A stretch of 44,441 bases of DNA from Blautia sp. BIOML-A1 (GTDB lineage Bacteria; Bacillota; Clostridia; Lachnospirales; Lachnospiraceae), in assembly GCF_009883055.1 (NCBI RefSeq), contig NZ_WWVR01000026.1, positions 1-44,441 on the forward strand, in the 5' to 3' direction. This document shows positions 26,038-33,185 of this stretch, one piece after another; the stretch's first letter is position 1; each line of letters opens with the position of its first letter. A program made the position numbers and the translations under genes. The notes beneath the pieces are model-generated. The model saw nothing but the letters and a program-made list of their open reading frames with translations. It did no database searches and had not been told where the DNA came from.

Positions 26038-26288
26038 TTCTTTTTCTCTCCCTGGTTTTCGATGTATTGACGGATCACTTCTACTGGTGCCCCTCCTGCC
26101 GTCAAAAGGCAGAAACTCTGGCTCCAGAACGCTTCTTTCCAAAGTTTTTCCCGGATTTCCGGATACTCTTTTTTCAGCAGCCTGCTGCTGGCACTTTTAT
26201 AAGCATTGATAAATTTACTGAGTTCTGTTTTAGGCTGTGCACGAAACATTACATGCACATGGTCAATATCATGATTCCATTCCTCCAA
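26034..26288 (-). pseudogene. tnpA: 5'-truncated IS200/IS605 transposase tnpA (Y1 HUH)
   Basis: The remaining 84 residues include the HUH metal motif (DIDHVHVMF), the conserved ELSKFINAYKSASSRLLK and FWSQSFCLLTAGGAPVEVIRQYIENQ, where the Tyr is the catalytic nucleophile. The first third of the protein is missing from this frame. A different frame upstream (to about 26377) may hold more of it (DELQKIKKERLFGDKIHG), implying a frameshift near 26303. An imperfect hairpin (26353-26374, CTCCCACCT/AGGTAGGAG) could be an element end. It is a dead copy, of a different subgroup from the intact element at 32.7 kb. Confidence 0.8.
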
Positions 26289-26399
26289 AACAATTCCATA
26301 CCGTGGATTTTATCACCAAACAAGCGTTCTTTTTTTATTTTTTGCAATTCATCTCCCACCTGTAGAGGTAGGAGAATTTTTATAAGGCTTTATATATTT

Positions 26400-27683
26400 T
26401 TACAGTTTCATAGCACTGCGGATGCAGTTCTCAATAAATTCTTCTCCCAAATCTGTATTCAGGCTAAGATCAAAGTTTCCGGCTGCTCCCCACATACGAT
26501 GAGTGTAATAGCGGTAGTTATCTGCACGGAGTTTTTCATTTTTCTGAACCGTAGCTTTGGCTTCTCCCTCGGAGATATTCTGTCTCTGTGCCACTCTTCT
26601 TATTCTGCTCACAAAAGGCGCTGAAAAAAATACTTTCAGACAGTTTCCGGAATTTCTGAGAACGTAATCTGCACAACGGCCTACTATGACGCAGTTGCCT
26701 TTTTTCGCAAGATTGCGTACAACCTGACATTCTGCCTCGAAAATTTTATCCTTCGGTGCTTCATCCTGCCTGTCTGTATTCAGGTACATCTGATTGACCA
26801 GATCATAGAGAAGGCTGTTTGTCATGATCTCCTCGTTTTTCTTAACGAATTCCGGGGTATATCCGGTGGTTCCTGCTGTCATCTGGATGATCTCTGCATC
26901 ATAAAAATCGTAGCCCAGCTTTTCTGCAAGAACCTTGCCGATATCGTGACCGCCGCTTCCGAACTGTCTTCCAATGGCGATAACATTTTTTCCATAGATT
27001 CCTGCTGTCTGTTCTTTTGCTTCGTTCTCGTTTTCTGCAGATACGCTTTCGGGGAAAATCATATCTTTCAGGAATGCAAGTTTCTTAGCGATGAGTCTGG
27101 CGATAAAGCCTACCAGAAGGGCAGCAATAACGGTACCTTCTCTTACACCAGCCAGCTTTCCTGCAAATACGAAAGAAAGTACAGCAGCGATTACTGACAT
27201 GGATACATCAAAACATATCTTGGTTGTTCCGAAATTTGTTTTCCATGTAAGAACAATAGCACGGACAAAAGACTCTCCCGGAAGCATAACAACGTCTGCC
27301 AAGACCTCCATATATACACCTACGCCAAGGATCAGACATCCGATAAGAAGATATACAATCTTCATGATGTACGCTTCCGGATTGACCCAGAAAAAAAGAA
27401 TCATGGTAAGATCAATAAAATATCCAAATATGATGGATACCGGAATCTGAAGGATGTGTTCCAATTTAAAGTTCTTTCTCAGGATGATCAACTGAAGTAC
27501 GATCAGAAAGATACTGAAAAAGATGGTAAAGTTTCCAAGTGTAAATGGAAAATTAAGACTTAATACGTAAGGAATTGATGAAATCGGGGATGTTCCCAGG
27601 TTTGCCTTTGTGATCAGGCTGACTCCCAGGGAGTTTACAAACAATCCTACCAGAAATATTAAATATCGTTTTAATTTCTCCAT
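26400..27683 (-). CDS. YczE-like membrane protein fused to a cytidylate-kinase-like domain
   Basis: The 427-residue protein has two unlike halves. Residues 1 to about 205 form five or more membrane helices of the YczE/YitT-like type (LVGLFVNSLGVSLITKANLGTSPISSIPYVLS). After a charged linker (about 210-230) comes a P-loop domain of the cytidylate-kinase-like family: VIAIGRQFGSGGHDIGK (233-250), CVIVGRCADYVLRN, and an NYRYYTHRMWG segment near the end. The kinase half would be cytosolic. GGAGGGG precedes the ATG. It lies 39 nt after a MarR gene on the same strand, so the regulator and the fusion form an operon. Its substrate is unknown: the domain relatives phosphorylate nucleoside monophosphates, but this subgroup is uncharacterised as far as I know. 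Confidence 0.85.
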   Translation of the reverse strand: MEKLKRYLIFLVGLFVNSLGVSLITKANLGTSPISSIPYVLSLNFPFTLGNFTIFFSIFLIVLQLIILRKNFKLEHILQIPVSIIFGYFIDLTMILFFWVNPEAYIMKIVYLLIGCLILGVGVYMEVLADVVMLPGESFVRAIVLTWKTNFGTTKICFDVSMSVIAAVLSFVFAGKLAGVREGTVIAALLVGFIARLIAKKLAFLKDMIFPESVSAENENEAKEQTAGIYGKNVIAIGRQFGSGGHDIGKVLAEKLGYDFYDAEIIQMTAGTTGYTPEFVKKNEEIMTNSLLYDLVNQMYLNTDRQDEAPKDKIFEAECQVVRNLAKKGNCVIVGRCADYVLRNSGNCLKVFFSAPFVSRIRRVAQRQNISEGEAKATVQKNEKLRADNYRYYTHRMWGAAGNFDLSLNTDLGEEFIENCIRSAMKL

Positions 27684-27722
27684 TTTTTATCCCCTCCTCA
27701 TTTCATATTTTTTATTGCCGGA

Positions 27723-28145
27723 TCATTTCATATCTGCAAGATTTCGATAGATCCGGCAAAAAATATCCATAAACAGCTTCTGCTCTTCTTCGGAAATACC
27801 ATTTAATGCAGTTTTTTCTATTTTCTTAAAAGCCTCCTCCACAAGCTTCTGATTTTTCTTTCCAGATTCTGTCATAAAAATATGAAAGGTACGACGGTTT
27901 CCATTGAGCATTTTTCTTTCAATCAGATTTTTTTCTTCCATACGGTTTAAAATGGACGTTAAAGATCCTGCCTCAATGAGGCATCCTGCCGCAATCTCTT
28001 TCTGGCTGACACCATCATGATCTTTCAGGTAATCTAATACTTTGGGCTGTCCCAAGGTAAGGCCTGTATCTTTCAGCTGTTCCATTAGTTTTTTCTGGAT
28101 AGTCATATGGTTTATCATAGACAGGTAGTGAAATGAATCATCCAT
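27723..28145 (-). CDS. MarR family transcriptional regulator
   Basis: The 140-residue protein has the MarR winged helix: LTLGQPKVLDYLKDHDGVSQKEIAAGCLIEAGSLTSILNRMEEKNLIERK, with the beta-hairpin NGNRRTFHIFMTESGKK. MarR proteins repress transporter or stress genes and release DNA on binding small phenolic or lipid ligands or on oxidation. AAGGGGA lies before the ATG. It is the first gene of an operon with the membrane/kinase fusion. AT-rich sequence upstream contains AATTC-N9-GAATT and related dyads that could be its own operator. Confidence 0.9.
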   Translation of the reverse strand: MDDSFHYLSMINHMTIQKKLMEQLKDTGLTLGQPKVLDYLKDHDGVSQKEIAAGCLIEAGSLTSILNRMEEKNLIERKMLNGNRRTFHIFMTESGKKNQKLVEEAFKKIEKTALNGISEEEQKLFMDIFCRIYRNLADMK

Positions 28146-28275
28146 TTATTATTTATCCCCTTCTTTTATTATATAGTATAATTACAATTCAAACATTTAG
28201 AATTATAACTATATTTATGGTGTATGTCAACAGCTTCTTTTAATATATTGGAATCTTATACAATGTATCACCATC

Positions 28276-28461
28276 TTGAGAATATACAGTCCAGATTTGA
28301 ACCCTATTGAAAAAATGTGGTCAAAAATGAAATCCTTTCTCAGAAAGAGGAAAGTCCGCGTTGCTACTGAACTACCTGAGGCTGTAAAAGCGGCCTTAGA
28401 AACAATAAGCACGAATGATTGCAAAGGGTGGTTCCACTCATCTGGAATTTGCGTTAATTAA
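28276..28461 (+). pseudogene. IS630 family transposase C-terminal remnant
   Basis: About 60 residues remain of a DDE_3 transposase: YSPDLNPIEKMWSKMKSFLRKRKVR, where the Glu of NPIE is the last catalytic residue of the DDE triad, then the usual C-terminal helix. The two upstream Asp residues and the DNA-binding domain are absent. It is a fragment between the MarR gene and the decayed LysE gene. Confidence 0.82.
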
Positions 28462-28495
28462 GAGGATAGCTATAGAATTGCTCTCAAAGCAGCAA

Positions 28496-28955
28496 TTATC
28501 TTAACATTCCCCAAATACACTCCAGTAATGTTAGTGCAAGGATAATGTTAATAACACGGAAATGCCGCAGATAAAACTTCTGAATCAGTACGTCCAAGCC
28601 AGTCCAAGTACAGGTTGCTGAAGCCTTTTAGAAACGATGCGGATTGCTCTGTGTTTTCTGAGGTCTTCTTACTGAAAGCAATATGAATCGCAAGCCACAG
28701 TATATAGGCTGCTCCGATGTACTTCATCACTTCCATTACATTTGGAAGCAAAGAATTAACCCCATATACAAAAATTGCGCATAAGATTTGTACTACATAG
28801 TAGCCTGCAAAAATTCCAAAGAACAGCGGCTTTCCTTTTTTATATCCATAGTTTGTTACGGTATTTAATGCCAGAATATTTCCCGGCCCCGGAGTAAAGG
28901 CATTTATAACGCAATAAATCAGAAAATTGCTTAGTACCGCCATAGGCATAATCAT
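28496..28955 (-). pseudogene. Decayed LysE family amino-acid exporter
   Basis: From an ATG after AGGTGG the frame reads a good LysE N-terminus (SNFLIYCVINAFTPGPGNILA, then YGYKKGKPLFFGIFAGYYVVQ) through SFLKGF. It then changes frame: the first frame stops at 28548, while another frame continues with DVLIQKFYLRHFRVINIIL and ends in ALTLLECIWGMLR at 28496. Intact LysE proteins are about 200 residues; some 40 residues between SFLKGF and the C-terminal helix are missing too. So there is both an internal deletion and a frameshift, and the gene is not functional as it stands. Confidence 0.78.
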
Positions 28956-29023
28956 CAACCACCTTTCTGCTGTTATTATATCAGCAAACAGCGGTACATA
29001 CATAACACCTATTTTATATGGTT

Positions 29024-29046
29024 ATCCATAGCCTATGACTATGGAT
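29024..29046 (-). promoter_or_regulatory. Dyad upstream of the decayed LysE gene
   Basis: ATCCATAG (29024-29031) and CTATGGAT (29039-29046) form an 8-bp inverted repeat with a 7-nt spacer, just upstream of an AT-rich -10-like stretch for the LysE gene. It may be the operator once used for that exporter. Confidence 0.35.
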
Positions 29047-29117
29047 TGGCTGGAGCATATTTCCGTAATTCTTCCAGATAGCTTTTTCCAAGTTCACTTA
29101 ATTCCTGATTTTCATTC

Positions 29118-29528
29118 AAATTAAAAGTTCAGGAGTTGCTGTTTTTTTTAGATATGCTGGATTTAGAAAATACAAAAAGATTGAACCAGTATGTTTCCGG
29201 ACAGGTGGAAACTATCAAAGAAATTCACAGTCTGATGACATCCGACCTAAAACGCCACTATACTATTGAAGAGTTGTCAAAACAGTACCTGATGAACACC
29301 ACTACTTTGAAATCGGTTTTCAAAGCAGTCTATGGAATGCCCATCGCTTCTTACATGAAAGAATACCGTATGAAGTTGGCATCAAATATGCTGTTGCAGG
29401 AAGATAAATCTATTTTGGAAATTGCCGCCGCTGTGGGATATAAAAGCCAAAGTAAATTTACATCGGCTTTCCGAGATATATTTCAGATATTACCTACTGC
29501 ATATCAGAAACTGTATCGTAATCAATAA
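29118..29528 (+). pseudogene. N-terminally truncated AraC family regulator
   Basis: The open frame covers about 137 residues from LKVQELLFFLDMLDLEN to the end. It contains the double helix-turn-helix (YTIEELSKQYLMNTTTLKSVFKAVYGMPIASYMKEYRMKLASNMLL and SILEIAAAVGYKSQSKFTSAFRDIF) but not the usual 150 or more residue sensor domain. No ribosome-binding site suits the first ATG (29136 or 29154). It sits divergent to the decayed LysE gene, so regulator and exporter seem to have decayed together. A separate DNA-binding domain could in principle still be made. Confidence 0.65.
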
Positions 29529-29536
29529 TTTTAATG

Positions 29537-29573
29537 CAAAACTGCACCCACAATATCCCTGAGTGCAGTTTTG
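29537..29573 (+). terminator. Terminator after the truncated AraC gene
   Basis: CAAAACTGCAC (29537-29547) pairs perfectly with GTGCAGTTTTG (29563-29573). The A- and T-flanked stem could act on both strands; the convergent sirtuin gene ends at 29629. Confidence 0.8.
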
Positions 29574-29628
29574 TATCAATCAATATTCTAATGTTTCTTC
29601 ATTAAGTGGAATATCAAGAACAAGTATC

Positions 29629-30606
29629 CTATACAAATGCACTTTCCTCTTTTGCTTTCCGCAAATCTTTTAACACTGTTCCTATATCTCCCAAAATAGC
29701 AATCCCCTTATCTTCAATGAATTCCGGCAAAAACTGATATTCTGAATTTACGGAGATATAATATGCATCTTTCAAGCTGTTTGTCAGTTCCCAAAACGGT
29801 TCCTGTATAAACATCGGTGTCATGCGCCCTACTCCAAGTTCTATGAAGAGAATTTTTCTATCTTTGTTCTTTTGAATGTATTTTGAAATTTTCTCATATT
29901 CTTCTTCGTATTTTTTCCCTTGCAGAAAATTCCCATATCCTCTTACCCACGGAAACATTTCCGCACCACAATGAGGGCAGCGAGGAATCAGTTCATCCGG
30001 CACCATTGTCCCCTCTCCCATAGCCGCAATCATATCTGCCACAGGTTGTACGGCATCCCATGTTTCATCCTGACAACACTGGGAACACTGGAAGAAACGA
30101 TGATCTCCTTGAATCTCACTGACCTTTTCTTCCGGATAAATCTTTACAAACTGTGTATCCTGATTAGTCGTTAAGATATGAAAATCCTTTCCCTGCAAGA
30201 TTCTATCCAAATCCAGATATGGCTCTCTGATAGGGGCATTTTGTGTAGTATTTAAAAAGGTTGCCACATATCCCCAGTGTTCATTTCTTGTAGAAAACCG
30301 ATGCATCATTCCGCTAAAAGCACCTTTGAATCCATACTTATCTGCAAATTTTCCAAAATGCTCACGAAAAGAAGGGGTATCACTATAATAAAAGTCACCA
30401 CCTCCAGCCGCTGATAAACCGGATGCTCCGCCTACTACGATACACTCTGCCTCCTGCACTCTGCGAACAAATTCCTGAATCTGTTCCTCATAAGGAAGTG
30501 GTTTTTGTTTGCTCAACACTACAGCAGTACCGCCGGATGCATAGGTACTATAGTGTCTGGAATAGTTCATTTGTGTTTTCATTACCAAATTTTCATAACA
30601 ACTCAT
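29629..30606 (-). CDS. SirTM-type sirtuin (NAD-dependent ADP-ribosyltransferase/deacylase)
   Basis: The 325-residue protein has a Rossmann sirtuin core. The NAD loop reads VVGGASGLSAAGGGDFYY, TTNQDTQF replaces the classical QNID motif, and the classical catalytic His (HG) is replaced in EIQGDHRFFQC by Gln. The zinc module is CSQCC...CPHC. A C-terminal ELGVGRMTPMFIQEPFW closes the fold. These changes match class M sirtuins (SirTM), which ADP-ribosylate proteins rather than deacetylate them. There is a 45-residue N-terminal extension. AGGAG lies 9 nt before the ATG. It is the third gene of a same-strand run of three sirtuin-like genes. The usual SirTM partners (macrodomain hydrolase, GcvH-like protein, lipoate ligase) are not in the window. 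Confidence 0.85.
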   Translation of the reverse strand: MSCYENLVMKTQMNYSRHYSTYASGGTAVVLSKQKPLPYEEQIQEFVRRVQEAECIVVGGASGLSAAGGGDFYYSDTPSFREHFGKFADKYGFKGAFSGMMHRFSTRNEHWGYVATFLNTTQNAPIREPYLDLDRILQGKDFHILTTNQDTQFVKIYPEEKVSEIQGDHRFFQCSQCCQDETWDAVQPVADMIAAMGEGTMVPDELIPRCPHCGAEMFPWVRGYGNFLQGKKYEEEYEKISKYIQKNKDRKILFIELGVGRMTPMFIQEPFWELTNSLKDAYYISVNSEYQFLPEFIEDKGIAILGDIGTVLKDLRKAKEESAFV

Positions 30607-30653
30607 TTTTTCATTCTCCTATCTCACAACTGTAATATCTTTAACCACTTTAC

Positions 30654-31502
30654 TTAGTCTATCCTTCCCTTTCTGATTTCCTTTAACGCTACCGTAAGAT
30701 TACCATCCACACCGATGGATTTTTCTTTGATTTCCTCTGGAATGTAAATTTCGCCCTTGTTAAATGTGATATATCTTGCCTGTGGTTCTACTGCTGCAAG
30801 CTGCATCAAAGGAGCTTTAATCATCTGATTTCTCCAACCAATGCCAAATTCCAGAATTACCAGCTTCTTTCCATGTAAATTCTGAATAAATTCTTGATAG
30901 AGGGCAGCCTTTTCCTTCCAATTTTTCGTTTCTGTAAACGAGGACATCTCACCCCAATTTACTTCCATATCTCCACCACATTTTGGACATTTCGGCAGTA
31001 ATTCTTTAGGTACTCTTCCGTTTACTTCCTCTTCTGTCATGGCGAGAACTGCTTTTTGATTAGGATAGACCTCGTCATGACATCTGTTCTTGCACCGCAT
31101 CTGGGTTAATTTCCCTTCCATTTCAAAAACACGGTCTGCCTCAAAACCTGCCGGCACAAAATGATCCTCCGCATTGGAAGTTACTACGAAATATTCTTTA
31201 TCCTTTACTAGGGCATAGATGTTTTTCATAATCTCACTCGGCTCATCCTGCATAGCTTTTGCCTTAACAAGTCTGCTTACAAACGCCCACTTTTCTTCTA
31301 CCTTCATTGGCACTGAAAATCCATGTAAAACACAACGCAGTCCGTATTTTTCTCTGAAATCTCCCATATTTTCCTGAAACCATGCGTCATCTGCAAAAAT
31401 ATTATATCCCTCTGCGATAGACAAACCATTACTGGCTCCAATCAAAATACCATCTGCTTCTTTGATGATTTGACTTATCTCTTGATATACATTCATCTTC
31501 AT
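30654..31502 (-). CDS. Second SirTM-like sirtuin with divergent active site
   Basis: The 282-residue protein is a homologue of the gene at 29629-30606: ILIGASNGLSIAEGYNIFADDAW for the NAD loop, TSNAEDHF in place of QNID, MRCKNRC and CPKCGG as the zinc ligands, and VILEFGIGWRNQMIKAPLMQ near the end. At the catalytic-His position it reads EMEGKLTQM, so neither His nor the Gln seen in its neighbour is present; activity may differ or be lost. The ATG at 31502 shares its A with the TGA stop of the upstream truncated homologue (TGATG), which indicates coupled translation; an in-frame GTG one codon earlier is possible. AAAGGA precedes it. Confidence 0.82.
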   Translation of the reverse strand: MKMNVYQEISQIIKEADGILIGASNGLSIAEGYNIFADDAWFQENMGDFREKYGLRCVLHGFSVPMKVEEKWAFVSRLVKAKAMQDEPSEIMKNIYALVKDKEYFVVTSNAEDHFVPAGFEADRVFEMEGKLTQMRCKNRCHDEVYPNQKAVLAMTEEEVNGRVPKELLPKCPKCGGDMEVNWGEMSSFTETKNWKEKAALYQEFIQNLHGKKLVILEFGIGWRNQMIKAPLMQLAAVEPQARYITFNKGEIYIPEEIKEKSIGVDGNLTVALKEIRKGRID

Positions 31503-31894
31503 CACATTTCCTTTCCCACTATGTTTTCTTTTAAATCCCGCAGGGTTTCTGCCAAATCTCCTGCTATATAAATGCCTTTGTCTTTTATATGCTCTGGAAC
31601 TGAGGATTTCTTCTGATTCAGACAGGCATAAAACACCTTTTCATTTTTGTATGTCATTTCCCAAAAAGGAAGTTTAATAATACTGGGTGTCATCTCACCA
31701 ACCCCCAGCTCCAGCAGTACAACATTCTTATCTGTTCCATTCATGAGATATTTTTTTAGGAAATTCTCATATCGCCTTACACCTTCCCTCCAGTCTTTTC
31801 CCTCCAAAAATGTATCATCCCTTACCCAGGGAACCATGATTCTCCCGCACTCATTACATCTTGGCAGAAAACTGACTTGTTCCTCCTTTTGCAT
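31502..31894 (-). pseudogene. 5'-truncated third sirtuin-like gene (C-terminal half only)
   Basis: The frame encodes the part of a SirTM-like protein after the first zinc-cysteine pair: LPRCNECGRIMVPWVRDDTFLEGKDW, then VVLLELGVGEMTPSIIKLPFWEMTY, ending at IAGDLAETLRDLKENIVG. The NAD-binding half is absent, and the 118 nt upstream are intergenic, so the gene lost its 5' end. Yet the remaining frame is intact, has AAAGGAG 12 nt before the ATG at 31894 (a GTG at 31930 is an alternative), and overlaps the next gene. It is either a relic that still drives coupled translation or a short accessory zinc/C-domain protein. Confidence 0.6.
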
Positions 31895-31974
31895 ACACCA
31901 CTTTATCTCCTTTTTTATATCAGATTCCACTCTTTTTATTTCGCTTGACTTTTATTTTTTTACTTGTTAAAATC

Positions 31975-32016
31975 AAAATTACATCAAGCATTAAAATCAT
32001 ACTATCATGTAATTTT
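31975..32016. promoter_or_regulatory. Inverted repeat between the Rrf2 gene and the sirtuin run
   Basis: AAAATTACAT (31975-31984) and ATGTAATTTT (32007-32016) are perfect 10-bp arms 22 nt apart, centred in the divergent intergenic region. It is a candidate Rrf2 operator. Promoter elements on both strands are poor matches, so no start points are proposed. Confidence 0.45.
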
Positions 32017-32048
32017 TAAAATTGCAAGAAGAAAATTCGAGGTGACAA

Positions 32049-32486
32049 ATGAAATATTCCACAAAGCTTAGTGACACCATTCATATTCTTATATTTATTG
32101 CTCTTGGAGATGACGAACAACTCTCCAGCACAAAAATTGCAGAAAGTATCAAGACAAACCCGGCTTATGTCAGACAGCTTATGGCAACCCTGAAAAATGC
32201 AGGTATTGTTGTCAACACACAAGGTCATGCGAATGCCGCTCTTGCAAAATCGGCAGATAAAATCAGTATGTATGACATCTACCGAGCCGTAGAGGGCGAT
32301 AAGCCGCTGCTTCACCTGGACACAGATACCAATCCGGATTGTGGAATCGGTATCAACATTCAATTCGCTATTGGGGACTTCTATCATGAAATTCAAAATA
32401 TGGTAGATGAAAAAATGAAATCCATTACATTGCAGGATATTATTGACCGGTATTATTTTAAAATCATGAAAGTTAAAAGCCTTTAA
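32049..32486 (+). CDS. Rrf2 family transcriptional regulator
   Basis: The 145-residue protein has the Rrf2 winged helix (KLSDTIHILIFIALGDDEQLSSTKIAESIKTNPAYVRQLMATLKNAGIV) followed by the wing HANAALAKSADKISMYDIYRAVEG. It has a single cysteine (NPDCGIG), so it lacks the three-cysteine iron-sulfur site of IscR or NsrR and resembles the YwnA/YwgB type. GAGGTG precedes the ATG. It is divergent from the sirtuin-like genes and probably controls them through the 31975-32016 repeat. The signal it senses is unknown. Confidence 0.88.
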   Translation: MKYSTKLSDTIHILIFIALGDDEQLSSTKIAESIKTNPAYVRQLMATLKNAGIVVNTQGHANAALAKSADKISMYDIYRAVEGDKPLLHLDTDTNPDCGIGINIQFAIGDFYHEIQNMVDEKMKSITLQDIIDRYYFKIMKVKSL

Positions 32487-32671
32487 CTAATCAAGAATAG
32501 CAAGCACTGCCTGTGTCATGACACAGGCGAAATCCCCCACACTTTCCTATCGTCTTTGCTACAATTTGCCTTGGGTAGTTACACCTAAAATTGAATAACT
32601 GTGCGTCGCATTCTCGTTACTTCAATGATGAGTTAGACGCACTATTTTCTTAAAATTAAATAGAACAAATG

Positions 32672-32701
32672 TTTACATAATCTTTTCGCATATGCTATAA
32701 T
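32672..32701 (+). promoter_or_regulatory. Promoter of tnpA, apparently leaderless
   Basis: TTTACA (32672-32677), 18-nt spacer, TATAAT (32696-32701). The predicted start point falls at the A of the ATG (32708), and there is no ribosome-binding site before it, so the transcript would be leaderless or nearly so. Confidence 0.55.
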
Positions 32702-32707
32702 AAAAAC

Positions 32708-33160
32708 ATGGAGAAAAATATATTTAATATTAATAATAATGAACTTTCATATGGTAGAGGATATGTGTATTCTCTGCAGTACCATCTGGTATGGTGTACA
32801 AAATACCGGAAAAAGATTTTAAAAGATGGTATTGATGCAGAATGCAAAGAAATGCTCTATGACCTTGCAGAAGAATATAAATTTCAGATTCTGGCAATGG
32901 AGGTTATGCCGGATCATATCCATCTGCTTGTAGATTGCAGACCACAGTTTTATATTCCGGATATGATCAAGATCATGAAGGGGAACATTGCCAGGCAGAT
33001 GTTTCTTGCCCATCCGGAACTGAAGAGGGAACTTTGGGGAGGGCATCTGTGGAATCCATCTTATTGTGCAATAACGGTGAGCGACAGGAGCAGGGAACAG
33101 GTATGCTCTTACATCGAAGGGCAAAAAGAAAAACAGAAACCTGAAAGAAGCAGTTTTTAA
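32708..33160 (+). CDS. tnpA: IS200/IS605 transposase TnpA (Y1 HUH)
   Basis: The 150-residue protein matches full-length Y1 transposases. YSLQYHLVWCTKYRKKIL opens the fold, the HUH motif is MPDHIHLLVDC, a LWGGHLWNPSYCAIT strand follows, and the catalytic Tyr lies in VCSYIEGQ. It nicks and rejoins single-stranded element ends during replication. It is followed after 25 nt by tnpB. The ATG has no ribosome-binding site and sits 7 nt after a TATAAT box. Confidence 0.92.
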   Translation: MEKNIFNINNNELSYGRGYVYSLQYHLVWCTKYRKKILKDGIDAECKEMLYDLAEEYKFQILAMEVMPDHIHLLVDCRPQFYIPDMIKIMKGNIARQMFLAHPELKRELWGGHLWNPSYCAITVSDRSREQVCSYIEGQKEKQKPERSSF

Positions 33161-33185
33161 AACTGTAAGCAGAAAGAGGGAAGAG

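Noticed and set aside
29042..29120. Minus-strand frame reading LNENQELSELGKSYLEELRK and on to YAPANP and a stop
   Set aside because: It looks like a short C-terminal remnant of some regulator, but it is too short to assign and has no start.
32509..32528. Perfect 20-nt palindrome read as the Rrf2 terminator
   Set aside because: There is no U-tract after the stem, and it may belong to the left end of the IS element, so it was not called as a terminator.
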